Below, one piece after another: positions 40,709 to 49,203 of a stretch of DNA of 64,000 nucleotides; positions within the stretch are counted from its first letter, which is position 1; each line of letters starts with the position of its first letter. This stretch comes from Maricaulis sp048268525 (GTDB lineage: Bacteria; Pseudomonadota; Alphaproteobacteria; Caulobacterales; Maricaulaceae), in assembly GCF_048268525.1 (NCBI RefSeq), contig NZ_JBLWVH010000009.1, positions 28,066-92,065 on the forward strand. The letters are read 5' to 3'. Under the pieces are notes generated by a model that was not told the origin of the DNA, did not search any database, and was given only the letters and a program-made list of their open reading frames with translations. Made by a program: the position numbers and the translations under genes.

Positions 40709-41187
40709 TCTGATAGCAGGGCAGCGCCCGGATCCTCATTGGCATAGGGGTTGGCAACACCGAGACGGGCAAGCACACGGCATTCGAGCGCTTCCATCTC
40801 TTCGGCCTCATCGTCGTGCTGATGGTCATAGCCTTGCAGGTGCAAAAAGCCATGAACAACAAGGTGGCGGAGATGGTCCGCCAGATCGATGGCGCGACCA
40901 TCGGCCTCCCGCATCACCACGCCGTGGGCAATGGCGATATCGCCGAGGTGATTGTCGGCATGTTCGCCGGCCGGGAAGGACAGGACATTGGTCGGCCCCG
41001 TCTTTCCGCGAAACTGTGCATTCAAGACAGCGATTGCCTCATCGTCGCCCAACAGGATTGCGACAACACCCGGTGCCCGGTCAGGCAATTCCATGCAGGC
41101 CGCAGAGATCGCCTGCTCGACGAGGCGGGTCTTGCCCTCCAGCGATGACCAGGCGTCACCTTCAACAATCAGATCAACGGCGTTCAT
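40705..41187 (-). CDS. ybeY: 16S rRNA endoribonuclease YbeY
   Basis: This 160-residue zinc enzyme is needed for 16S 3' maturation and ribosome quality control. The metal motif HGFLHLQGYDHQHDDE has three His at H-x3-H-x5-H spacing (about residue 115-125). FRGKTGPTNVLSFP is the other signature. It overlaps phoH upstream and corC downstream by four bases each (ATGA), a tightly coupled operon. Confidence 0.95.
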   Translation of the reverse strand: MNAVDLIVEGDAWSSLEGKTRLVEQAISAACMELPDRAPGVVAILLGDDEAIAVLNAQFRGKTGPTNVLSFPAGEHADNHLGDIAIAHGVVMREADGRAIDLADHLRHLVVHGFLHLQGYDHQHDDEAEEMEALECRVLARLGVANPYANEDPGAALLSE

Positions 41188-42218
41188 CGCGGTTGCGCAG
41201 GGCCGGTTTTGCGCCGCGCATCTTCCTCATAGGCTTCAACGATCCGCGCCACGAGATTGTGGCGCACCACATCAACGCGCGAAAACCGCGTGATGGCAAC
41301 ACCTTTGGTGTTGGCGAGGATATCGAGGGCGTGCGGCAGGCCGGACGGGTCGCGCGGGCCGAGATCGCACTGGCTGGGGTCGCCGGTCACAGCCATGCGT
41401 GAACCTTCGCCCAGGCGAGTCAGAACCATCTGCATCTGGGCGCGCGAGGTATTTTGCGCCTCATCAACGATCACAAAGGCCCGGTTGAGCGTCCGGCCGC
41501 GCATGAAGGCGATCGGGGCGACCTCGATCCGGCCGTCCTCACGCATCTTCTCCAGCTGGCTGCGCCCCAGCGTATCGGCGAGGGCGTCCCAGACCGGGAG
41601 AAGATAGGGGTCGACCTTCTCATTGAGGTCGCCGGGCAAGAAGCCAAGCTTCTCGCCCGCCTCGACCGCCGGCCGGGTGATGATCAGCTTCTCGACCTTG
41701 CGCTGAACCAGCATCGAGGCGCCATAAGCCACGGCCAGAAGCGTCTTGCCTGTGCCGGCCGGCCCGACGCCAAAAATCAGGTCATAGGCTTTCTCGTTCT
41801 TCAGCGATCGGACATAGGCGCGCTGACCCTCGGTGCGGGCAATCAGGCTGGAGCCGCGCGGCACCCGGATGACACCATCATCGACCAGGCCTGGCGATTC
41901 CGCATCATCATGCATGCGCAGTGCCGCCCGCACGGCGGCCTCATCGCAGGTCAGCCCGTGTTCGAGACTGGCATATAGACGCTTGAGCACCCGTTTGGCT
42001 TCGTCGCGGGCACTGCTGTCTTCCGCCGTGATGACGACCTGGCCACGACCCGGCGCGCTCATCGAGACACCCAGATCCTCTTCCATGATCATCAAGAAGC
42101 GATCGCCTGCGCCGGCCATGCCGCGCAGGCGCTCGACATCCTCGAAATACAGGCTTTCCGATGCCGCCTTGCGGGGTTTGGCTGCCCGCTTGCGGGCCGG
42201 GGGACGCGAACCGGTCAC
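41184..42218 (-). CDS. PhoH-family ATPase
   Basis: This 344-residue protein has a P-loop (GPAGTGKTLLA, about residue 150), the Walker B-like VDEAQN, and a MAVTGDPSQCD motif of the SF1-like PhoH core. The N-terminal about 110 residues include a KH-like region (GRGQVVITAEDSSARDEAKRVL). PhoH/YbeZ works with YbeY in RNA processing, and the gene order phoH-ybeY agrees. It overlaps miaB and ybeY by four bases. Confidence 0.93.
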   Translation of the reverse strand: MTGSRPPARKRAAKPRKAASESLYFEDVERLRGMAGAGDRFLMIMEEDLGVSMSAPGRGQVVITAEDSSARDEAKRVLKRLYASLEHGLTCDEAAVRAALRMHDDAESPGLVDDGVIRVPRGSSLIARTEGQRAYVRSLKNEKAYDLIFGVGPAGTGKTLLAVAYGASMLVQRKVEKLIITRPAVEAGEKLGFLPGDLNEKVDPYLLPVWDALADTLGRSQLEKMREDGRIEVAPIAFMRGRTLNRAFVIVDEAQNTSRAQMQMVLTRLGEGSRMAVTGDPSQCDLGPRDPSGLPHALDILANTKGVAITRFSRVDVVRHNLVARIVEAYEEDARRKTGPAQPR

Positions 42219-43585
42219 GCAGCACTCCGTTTCGAACCGGTCAGTGAGCCGGACAGCGAATTGCGTGAAGCGGCTTCGATCCGGACCTCGCCGATTTGGC
42301 CGATCAACTCGGCCGGGCCCTCGACATGGACCGATTGCAGGTAGGGGCTCCGCCCATGCAGCTGGCCGTCCAGGCGTCCCGGCTTTTCGAACAGGACCGG
42401 CAAGGTCTGGCCAATCATGCTTTCATTGAATGCGGCCTGCTGGTCGCTGAGCAACTCCTGCAGGACCGCAAGTCGGGCCGACTTCACGCCCTCATCGACC
42501 TGGTTGAACATGGCCGCACCCGGCGTGCCCGGCCGCTTGGAATACTTGAACGAGAAGCAGGACGCGTAATTGACCCGCCGGACCAGATCGAGCGTCGCTT
42601 CGAAGTCAGCATCAGTCTCGCCGGGAAATCCGATAATCATGTCGCCTGAGATGGCGATATCCGGACGCGCCGCGCGCAGCCGATCAATGATCGCGATATA
42701 CTCTTCCGCCGTGTGCTGGCGGTTCATCGACTTCAGAATCTTGTCCGAACCCGCCTGAACCGGCAGGTGGAAATACGGCATCAGCTTGGGCGTATCGGCG
42801 AAGGCCTGGATCAGGTCTTCGTCCATGTCGCGCGGATGCGAGGTGGTGAACCGGATCCGTTCGATACCACCGATCAGGGCAACATGACGGACCAGCTTGC
42901 CCAGCCCCCAGGCACCCTCGTCTTCGCGGCCCGACGGCGGCGCGCCATGGAAGGCGTTGACATTCTGCCCCAGCAGCGTGACTTCGCGGATGCCCTTGGC
43001 GGCCAGCGCCCGGATTTCGGCGACGATCTGATCGACCGGGCGCGACCACTCGGCGCCGCGCGTATAGGGAACGACACAGAAGGTGCAGAACTTGTCGCAG
43101 CCTTCCTGCACGGTGACGAAAGCCGAATAGCCCTCGACCTGGCGGTCACTGCCGAGGCGGTCAAACTTGTCCTCAACCTCGAACTCGGTATCCAGCGCTT
43201 CGCCCTTGGCGCGGTGAGCCTGGGCGATCAGCTCGGGCAACTTGTGATAGGTTTGCGGGCCGACAACCAGATCAACGACCGGCGCCCGTTTCATGATCTC
43301 GGCACCTTCGGCCTGGGCCACACATCCGGCGACCGCGATCGTCATGCCGCCGGATGCGGCCTTCTCATCCTTCAGCGGACGCAAGCGGCCCAACTCGGAA
43401 TAGACCTTCTCGGCAGCCTTCTCGCGGATGTGGCAGGTGTTGAGGATAACGAGGTCAGCACCCTCCGGCGTATCCGCGGACTCATAGCCAAGCGGCGTCA
43501 GAACGTCCTTCATCCGGTCGGAATCATAGACATTCATCTGACAGCCATAGGTCTTGATGAAGAGGCGTTTGCGCGTCGTGCTCAT
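42215..43585 (-). CDS. miaB: tRNA-2-methylthio-N6-dimethylallyladenosine synthase
   Basis: This 456-residue radical SAM enzyme methylthiolates i6A37 in tRNA. The N-terminal MTTase domain has YGCQMNVYDSDRM and three Cys (NTCHIREKA and AGCVAQAEG). The radical SAM C-x3-C-x2-C is in EGCDKFCTFCVVPY (about 163). A TRAM domain closes the protein. The ATG at 43585 gives the usual N-terminus; an upstream ATG at 43618 would add 11 residues. It heads the miaB-phoH-ybeY-corC-lnt series. Confidence 0.95.
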   Translation of the reverse strand: MSTTRKRLFIKTYGCQMNVYDSDRMKDVLTPLGYESADTPEGADLVILNTCHIREKAAEKVYSELGRLRPLKDEKAASGGMTIAVAGCVAQAEGAEIMKRAPVVDLVVGPQTYHKLPELIAQAHRAKGEALDTEFEVEDKFDRLGSDRQVEGYSAFVTVQEGCDKFCTFCVVPYTRGAEWSRPVDQIVAEIRALAAKGIREVTLLGQNVNAFHGAPPSGREDEGAWGLGKLVRHVALIGGIERIRFTTSHPRDMDEDLIQAFADTPKLMPYFHLPVQAGSDKILKSMNRQHTAEEYIAIIDRLRAARPDIAISGDMIIGFPGETDADFEATLDLVRRVNYASCFSFKYSKRPGTPGAAMFNQVDEGVKSARLAVLQELLSDQQAAFNESMIGQTLPVLFEKPGRLDGQLHGRSPYLQSVHVEGPAELIGQIGEVRIEAASRNSLSGSLTGSKRSAA

Positions 43586-43726
43586 GAATTCCACAAGACC
43601 TGTCGGACAGGCCCTCAATTGTCGTGCGGGACCACTGCCATCATGGCAGCAGCCGGAAAGGCGCGGGTTATGATGGATATGGGGCCTGAACGCAAGGCCT
43701 GCCAGTCGATCCGACCGGCAGATCCC

Positions 43727-45013
43727 TTACTCCGCCGCGTCGGTGGCCGGTCTTGCCACCGCCACCGCATCCGCTGGCTCTTCCCTGGTCGGACCTGGAT
43801 CATGCCGCCTGGCGCTGAGGCCTATGAACAGCGCCAGCAAGGTCAGGCCCGAGGCAACGAGAAACGGCATGCCGGGCAGGGTAATGATCGCGGCATCATC
43901 AGAAAAGTGCGAGAAAATGCGGGACATGACGAGTGGCCCGATGATCATCGACAGGCTTTGAAGCGATGTCATCGCACCCTGCAGCTCGCCCTGGGCATTG
44001 GCTGGTACGATCCGGGACATGACCCCCTGGAGGGCGGGCTGTCCGATGCCGCCAAGCGCCGCAAACACGATAATCGCATAGACCATCCACCCGGCTGTCG
44101 CGAGCCCGTAGAGCGCGTAGGCGATCACGGCCAAGCTGAGCGACAGGGCAATGGCCCGCCATTCGCCCAGCTTGGGCACAAGAATGCGGGTCAGGCCGCC
44201 CTGTACGATGGCTGAGGTCAAACCGACGGCCATCAGCGACAGCCCGATATCCCCCGAGCTCCAGCCAAATTTGAAGTCGGTATAGTAGGCCCAGATCGCC
44301 GGGTAGACTGAATGGCCCAGCAGCATCAGGAAGATGGCGAACATCAAGACCAGAACAGCCGGGTATTTGCGCATCTGCAACAGCGAGCCCAGCGGATTGG
44401 CGCGCATGATGTCGAAGGAACGCCGATTCTCGGGCTTCAGAGTTTCCGGCAGAACGATAATGCCATAAATGAAATTGGCGCCGGCGAGAGCCGCCGCGGC
44501 GAAAAAGGGTGCTCGCGGCCCGAAGCTGTCACCCAGAAATCCGCCAATCGCCGGCCCCAGCGTAAAGCCAACACCGAATGCCGCGCCAATCAGACCAAAC
44601 CGCGCCGCCCGTTGCTCAGGCGGGGTAATGTCGGCAATGAACGCATTGGCGGTTGAATAGCTGGCACCGAATATGCCGGCGAGAATTCGGCCGACAATCA
44701 ACAACCAAAAGACCGGTGCAAACCCCATGATCAGATAGTCGATGGCGAACCCGCCGAGCGCTGCCAGCAGGACCGGTCGGCGACCGAAACGATCGGACAA
44801 TCCGCCAACGATCGGGGCGAACACGAATTGCATGCCGGCGTAGGAGACCATCAGCCACGCGCCCAGCACGGCCGCATTGTTGGCTTCCAGACCGGTCAGC
44901 TCCTCGATCAGATCCGGCATCACCGGGATGATCAGGCCAAAGCCGATCATGTCGATCAACACGGTAATGAAGATGAAAATGATCGCGTGTTTGCCGGGCG
45001 TGCGCGCGGACAT
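43727..45013 (-). CDS. MFS transporter, TetA-like 12-helix type
   Basis: This 428-residue exporter of the MFS DHA1/TetA type has twelve hydrophobic segments. The first-loop signature GGLSDRFGRRPVLL (about residue 70) and the motif-C-like LGPAIGGFLGDSFG are present, with ITPPEQRAARFG between. TetA proteins exchange tetracycline-Mg for H+, but relatives carry many substrates, so a drug cannot be named. GAGGAG stands seven bases before the ATG at 45013. It sits 31 bases downstream of fur. Confidence 0.82.
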   Translation of the reverse strand: MSARTPGKHAIIFIFITVLIDMIGFGLIIPVMPDLIEELTGLEANNAAVLGAWLMVSYAGMQFVFAPIVGGLSDRFGRRPVLLAALGGFAIDYLIMGFAPVFWLLIVGRILAGIFGASYSTANAFIADITPPEQRAARFGLIGAAFGVGFTLGPAIGGFLGDSFGPRAPFFAAAALAGANFIYGIIVLPETLKPENRRSFDIMRANPLGSLLQMRKYPAVLVLMFAIFLMLLGHSVYPAIWAYYTDFKFGWSSGDIGLSLMAVGLTSAIVQGGLTRILVPKLGEWRAIALSLSLAVIAYALYGLATAGWMVYAIIVFAALGGIGQPALQGVMSRIVPANAQGELQGAMTSLQSLSMIIGPLVMSRIFSHFSDDAAIITLPGMPFLVASGLTLLALFIGLSARRHDPGPTREEPADAVAVARPATDAAE

Positions 45014-45044
45014 GGCCTCTCCTCGAAACCGGTCGGACAGACGC

Positions 45045-45464
45045 CTAGTCGTCGGCACCCTTGAGAGGCACGCCGTAAAGTTCCAGCCGGTGATCGACAA
45101 GCTTGTAGCCCAGCTTGCGGGCAATCGCTTCCTGGAGCCGTTCGATTTCCTCATTGACGAACTCAATGACTTCACCGGACTTCAGATCGATCAGGTGATC
45201 ATGGTGTTCATCGCCAACTTCTTCATACCGTGACCGCCCGTCCCGGAAATCATGGCGCTCGATAATGCCCGCTTCCTCGAACAGGCGGACCGTGCGGTAA
45301 ACGGTCGCCAGGGAAATGCGGGGATCCTCGTCGGAAGCACGACGGTGCAATTCTTCCGCATCGGGGTGATCGTCAGACTGCGACAACACACGAGCAATGA
45401 CCCGGCGCTGGTCCGTCATCCGCAGCCCTTTGGCGACGCAAAGCTTCTCAATCCGATCCGGCAT
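45045..45464 (-). CDS. Fur-family metal-responsive repressor (alphaproteobacterial Fur/Mur type)
   Basis: This 139-residue protein has the FUR winged-helix (about 1-85, with MTDQRRVIARVL and RISLATVYRTVRLFEEAG). The metal site is in RYEEVGDEHHDHLIDLKSGEVIEF. The CxxC pair of E. coli Fur is replaced by LKSG, as in alphaproteobacterial Fur/Mur, so the structural zinc cysteines are missing. Which metal it senses (Fe or Mn) cannot be seen. The second ATG (45464) is chosen because AGGGGA then lies at a normal spacing. A conserved neighbour of rimI, it could control the MFS gene behind it. Confidence 0.9.
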   Translation of the reverse strand: MPDRIEKLCVAKGLRMTDQRRVIARVLSQSDDHPDAEELHRRASDEDPRISLATVYRTVRLFEEAGIIERHDFRDGRSRYEEVGDEHHDHLIDLKSGEVIEFVNEEIERLQEAIARKLGYKLVDHRLELYGVPLKGADD

Positions 45465-45501
45465 GATCATTCCCCTGATAGACAGGACGAGAAATAGGCG
45501 G

Positions 45502-45963
45502 TCACGGGCCGGTCTGTCCATCTTTGCGCAGCCATTTTTCGAGCACACGCGCATCGCTGCCATCGCGATAATAGCCCTTGCGGCGCGCGACCTCTGCATA
45601 TCCGGCCCGTTGGTAAAGGGCGGCAGCACCGGGATTGTTCTGGGAAACTTCCAGAAAGATTCGGGCGACCCCTTGATCAAAAAGGCGGGTTTCTCCTGCT
45701 GTCAGGAGAATGTCAGCCAGTCCACGTCGGCGGTATGCCGGGTCTGTCGCGAGCGTCAGCAACTCGGCTTCATCCAATGCCTGGCGAAACAAGGCCAAAG
45801 CCGCGTACTTGCCGTCCACCCGACAAGCCAGCCCGATGCAGCCGGGCAGGTTGAGCAATGAACCGATTTCCCGGGCCGACCATCCGGCATCAAAGCAGCG
45901 CGCGTGCAAGGCGGCCAGAGGCTCGGCGCTGGACGCCCATACAGGCTCGGCTGCCAGCATCAT
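45502..45963 (-). CDS. rimI: ribosomal-protein-alanine N-acetyltransferase-like GNAT protein
   Basis: This 153-residue GNAT acetyltransferase has the acetyl-CoA motif DPAYRRRGLADILL (about residue 78) and LEVSQNNPGAAALYQRAGY (about 105). RimI acetylates the N-terminus of S18 or may act on other proteins. It overlaps tsaB by four bases, the common rimI-tsaB arrangement, which supports the name. It has 37 bases to fur downstream. Confidence 0.88.
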   Translation of the reverse strand: MMLAAEPVWASSAEPLAALHARCFDAGWSAREIGSLLNLPGCIGLACRVDGKYAALALFRQALDEAELLTLATDPAYRRRGLADILLTAGETRLFDQGVARIFLEVSQNNPGAAALYQRAGYAEVARRKGYYRDGSDARVLEKWLRKDGQTGP

Positions 45964-46601
45964 GCCGGGGTCACGCCGCCAGGCAGTTTGGCGTCGGGCG
46001 GTCGCGCATAGAAAGGTGAGGGCGGATTGGATCGCGCGTCGAGTTCGCCGGTCATCGCCAGCATCATTGCGGGATCAATGGTCGACACGCCCAAATCGAT
46101 GAAGCCCGGCGGCAGCAGGTGCGCGCCTGATCCGGTCACCGCACATTCCGGCCCACCCAGATCAGCAATACGGGCAGGAAGGTCGCCGACCCCGAGCCGC
46201 TCCGGCGCCCGGGCGACACCATTGTGCCACAGCTGCATGATCACCTCGCCACGCTTGGCATCATGCAGCACGGCCAGCGGACCTTTAGAGTTCGCCTGGC
46301 GGGCCAGAACCGCAAGATTGGATATTCCGATACAGTCGGCGTTGCAGGCCAGCGCCAGTCCGCGCGCGAAGGCGGCACCGACACGCGTCCCGGCGAAACT
46401 GCCCGGCCCGACCGTGACGCCGATACGCGACAACGATGTGGGGGTCGTCAACGTCTCAGCCAGAAGCGCCTCGACCATCGGCGCGAGGCGTTCAGCGTGC
46501 CCGCGACCGATCCGGTCGCTGAGCACCCGCTCGCTTCCGTCGGAAAGGCGCAGCGCGGCCGTGCAGTTTTCGCCGGTCGTATCAATGGCCAAGCAAGTCA
46601 T
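45960..46601 (-). CDS. tsaB: tRNA t6A synthesis protein TsaB
   Basis: This 213-residue protein of the ASKHA fold (MTCLAIDTTGENCTAAL opens it) works with TsaC, TsaD and TsaE to make t6A37 in ANN-decoding tRNAs. The GPGSFAGTRVG motif at about residue 65 is family-specific, as is the loss of metal-binding His typical of TsaB. The ATGA overlap with rimI links the two. Confidence 0.93.
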   Translation of the reverse strand: MTCLAIDTTGENCTAALRLSDGSERVLSDRIGRGHAERLAPMVEALLAETLTTPTSLSRIGVTVGPGSFAGTRVGAAFARGLALACNADCIGISNLAVLARQANSKGPLAVLHDAKRGEVIMQLWHNGVARAPERLGVGDLPARIADLGGPECAVTGSGAHLLPPGFIDLGVSTIDPAMMLAMTGELDARSNPPSPFYARPPDAKLPGGVTPA

Positions 46602-46664
46602 GACCGCCCTTTAGCGGATATTCCGCGCCAGGTCGAAGGCATGACGCGGTTGGCGCGGGCCGCG

Positions 46665-47228
46665 CTACTCGACCGCTTCGACCGACTGGATTTCGGGAAT
46701 ATAGTGCTTGAGCAGGTTCTCGATCCCCGACTTCAGGGTCATCGTCGAGGACGGGCAGCCCGAGCAGGCGCCGCGCATTTTGAGCCGCACGATGCCACTG
46801 TCGGCCAGATAGGAGTGAAACAGAATGTCGCCGCCGTCCTGCGCCACCGCCGGCCGGACCCGAGTGTCGATCAGTTCGATGATCTCCTTGACCAGGCCTT
46901 CATTCTCGCCGGCATAATTGGCGTGCCCGGTCTCGTTGGTCTCCGCGCCGACAAGGGGGCGTCCGGACTGCAGTCCGTCCATGATCGTGCCGAGCAGGAA
47001 AGGCTTGATGTGATCCCATTCATAGGCGTCAGTCTTGGTGATCGCGATGAAGTCCTCACCAAAGAACACACCTGAGACTCCATCGACCAGGAACAGGTCG
47101 GCCGCCAACGGGGCGCCGGCGGCGTCTTCCTCGTTCTCGAACTCACGCGGTCCGTCCGGCGCGATTTCGCGGCCAGGCAGGAATTTCAGCGTGTTCGGAT
47201 TGGGCGTCGCTTCGGTCTGGATGAACAT
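46665..47228 (-). CDS. NifU-like Fe-S scaffold/carrier protein
   Basis: This 187-residue protein has an N-terminal Nfu-N domain (FIQTEATPNPNTLKFLPGR) and a C-terminal NifU domain with the Fe-S CxxC (GACSGCPSSTMTLK, about residue 150). It carries or repairs 4Fe-4S clusters and resembles alphaproteobacterial NfuA/NifU-related proteins. It stands between a universal stress protein and tsaB on the same strand, with a hairpin-rich spacer upstream. Confidence 0.92.
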   Translation of the reverse strand: MFIQTEATPNPNTLKFLPGREIAPDGPREFENEEDAAGAPLAADLFLVDGVSGVFFGEDFIAITKTDAYEWDHIKPFLLGTIMDGLQSGRPLVGAETNETGHANYAGENEGLVKEIIELIDTRVRPAVAQDGGDILFHSYLADSGIVRLKMRGACSGCPSSTMTLKSGIENLLKHYIPEIQSVEAVE

Positions 47229-47251
47229 GGCAGGGCCTCCTGCTGGTCACT

Positions 47252-47271
47252 TGGCGCTCTTTCGGGCGCCA
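47252..47271 (-). other. GC hairpin in the leader of the NifU-like gene
   Basis: TGGCGC and GCGCCA form a six-pair stem around a CCGAAAGA-type loop (minus-strand reading). It lies 24-43 bases before the ATG at 47228. No T-run follows, so its role is unclear; a second stem (AACCACA/TGTGGTT, 47275-47295) lies just upstream. Confidence 0.4.
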
Positions 47272-47296
47272 TTCAACCACACTTGGTTTGTGGTTA

Positions 47297-47773
47297 TCAG
47301 ACGAGCGCGTCGATTTCTTGCGAGTCCATGTCGCCAGGGACAACCGTCACCGGTACCGCACGGCCGGAGAACAGCCCCTTGCCGCGCGCCAACGCCGAGA
47401 CAAGCGGTCCTGGCCCCTCTCCATTCGCAGAGGCCGCCAGAACCAGGAGCGAGATAAGAGGCTCGTCCTCGAGCAACTCGGACAACACAGCGCGGCGGTC
47501 ACCTTCCCGCAAGAATAATTCCGGCCGCTCGCCGGTCACCGCCTCGGCATCCTCCGCCATGGATTCAAGGAGTGTTTCAGCCGCCATTTCAGCTTCCCGC
47601 TTCGCGGTCTCGGCCACGCCGATCCAATGACTGAAATCACCGGGCTCATGGGTCGCCAGGATGGCGACATGGGCACCCGTCGCCTGGGCACGCCGGGCCG
47701 CAAAATAGAGCGCCGTCCGGCATTCCGAACTGTCGTCGGCAACAACAAGGAATTTGCGAGTGCTCTGTGGCAT
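47297..47773 (-). CDS. universal stress protein family (UspA-like)
   Basis: This 158-residue protein has the Usp fold: STRKFLVVADDSSECRTALYFAARRA at the start and, in place of the ATP-binding G-x2-G-x9-G(S/T), a ..GPLVSALARGKGLFSGRAVPVTVVP.. segment at about 125-150. It may bind ATP or be degenerate in the loop. The ATG at 47773 gives the standard N-terminus; the extra ten residues of the longer frame are not needed. The exact stress is unknown. Confidence 0.82.
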   Translation of the reverse strand: MPQSTRKFLVVADDSSECRTALYFAARRAQATGAHVAILATHEPGDFSHWIGVAETAKREAEMAAETLLESMAEDAEAVTGERPELFLREGDRRAVLSELLEDEPLISLLVLAASANGEGPGPLVSALARGKGLFSGRAVPVTVVPGDMDSQEIDALV

Positions 47774-47845
47774 GGGCGGAGTTTGGCGCCTGCCGCACGA
47801 CACGTCCAGCTATTCATGCTAACCCCCGCCGCGAAAGAGGTGATC

Positions 47846-48466
47846 ATGGCTTTGACGACACTGAGAGACCGCAGGAACGCCCGCGCCCCGCTGTTGACCC
47901 TGACACTCGACGACACGGTGCTGCTCTGTCGCGAGGCGGATGCGGACAGTGAGGGAGCCGCGCGCGCCACGATCGCGCTTGATGATGTGCGCCAGCTCCG
48001 CCTCTCGGTCGAAATGGCCGGACAAGCCAGCCAGGTCGTGTGCCGGGTGACCGCCAGCAATGGCGACGAAATCGCCTTCGGATCGATGCGGTGCACCGGC
48101 TTGGGTCAATGGGAGGCCAATGCCCGGGACTTCCAGGCATTCCTCTGCGCCTTGCACGCGGCGCTCGAGAACCGCACCGGCCCCGTAGCCTATATTGAAG
48201 GCTCGTCGACCAAATTCCTGACCCTCATGACCGCGCTTGGTGGACTGCTGACGGCGCTGGGCGCCGGCGTCTTCACCAAGCTCTTCCTGATCGATGAAAA
48301 CGCGATCGGCCTGGTCCTGATACCGGCGATTGCGCTGGGCGTCTGGATGATGCGGCTGTTCTGGCCGCGCGCGCCGAAAGATTATGACCCCGCGACCTAT
48401 ATCAAACCGTTGGAAGCGGAAACCTCAAGCGGCACAAAGCCGGAAGACGCCAGCTTGGCAGGATAA
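47846..48466 (+). CDS. hypothetical protein with two C-terminal membrane helices
   Basis: This 206-residue protein has a soluble part (about 1-115; ALTTLRDRRNARAPLLTLTLDDTVLL suggests a PH-like beta barrel) followed by two membrane helices (about 130-150 and 155-175) and a polar tail. The family was not recognised. GAGG lies six bases before the ATG at 47846. It is divergent from the stress-protein gene with only 72 bases between the two starts, so promoters may overlap. Confidence 0.7.
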   Translation: MALTTLRDRRNARAPLLTLTLDDTVLLCREADADSEGAARATIALDDVRQLRLSVEMAGQASQVVCRVTASNGDEIAFGSMRCTGLGQWEANARDFQAFLCALHAALENRTGPVAYIEGSSTKFLTLMTALGGLLTALGAGVFTKLFLIDENAIGLVLIPAIALGVWMMRLFWPRAPKDYDPATYIKPLEAETSSGTKPEDASLAG

Positions 48467-48528
48467 GAGGGTTCGGTAACACTTCGTTAGCCCTGCCCTA
48501 GGCGCGCCCTGCCGTCAGCCAAACCCGC

Positions 48529-49080
48529 TCAGTGGCCGGTCGGCTCAGCCGGCGGCGCCGCCTGGACCGAAAACTCAACCGGCACCTCGCCCGCACGCTC
48601 AAACACCAAAACACCGGTGGCGATATCACCTTCCGCGACGGCTGCTAGCCCGTGCACCATGAGATGCAGGCCGCCCGGCGCGAAGACCAGAGGCGTGCCG
48701 GCATCAAGGCGCTGCGGACCGACCGGGCGCATGCGCATCATGCCCTGATCGTCCATTGTATGCCCGTGCAGTTCGACCCGTTCAGCGCCATCAATGCGCG
48801 CCTCGACAAGTCGGTCCACCTGCCCGTCACTCAAACCGGCCACAAAATAGGCCGCCGTCACATCGCGCCCCTCAGGGTGGGGCCGCATCCAGGCCAGCCG
48901 CACATCGATGACCGGCATCACGCCGTCATCAGCCAGAGGCGCGCCGTCATCGCTCGAGGGCGAAGCGTGATGCATGCCTTCATGGCCGTCCGCGGGCGTT
49001 TCCGTAACATGCGTGTCGGTCCCGCCGCAGGCCACCAGGGCGAGCGCCAAAAGGCATGGGAAAATGGCTGTTTTCATCAT
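48529..49080 (-). CDS. copper-chaperone PCuAC-family lipoprotein
   Basis: This 183-residue protein has a lipobox (LLALALVACGG) so the mature protein should be lipid-anchored at Cys18 or nearby, facing the periplasm. A His/Asp/Pro-rich linker (HEGMHHASPSS) is followed by the PCuAC domain (about 50-170). The Cu(I) ligands of the H-x-M motif are suggested by ELHGHTMDDQGMMRM and GLHLMVHG. PCuAC proteins deliver copper to cytochrome oxidase. The start is the first ATG of an ATG-ATG pair with GAGG upstream. Its neighbours are unrelated. Confidence 0.83.
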   Translation of the reverse strand: MMKTAIFPCLLALALVACGGTDTHVTETPADGHEGMHHASPSSDDGAPLADDGVMPVIDVRLAWMRPHPEGRDVTAAYFVAGLSDGQVDRLVEARIDGAERVELHGHTMDDQGMMRMRPVGPQRLDAGTPLVFAPGGLHLMVHGLAAVAEGDIATGVLVFERAGEVPVEFSVQAAPPAEPTGH

Positions 49081-49203
49081 GGTGTCCTCATCAATGCCGG
49101 CGGCGGATACACGCTTGAAAACGACCCGGGGCGACACGAGCGAAACCACCGCATGTCGATGCTCTATTCGATTTTCAGCCAGACCGGGAGTGCGGCAAAA
49201 AGC

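Noticed and set aside
47275..47295. AACCACA/TGTGGTT stem as a terminator of the stress-protein gene
   Set aside because: No T-run follows on the minus strand; kept only as a note in the neighbouring hairpin entry.
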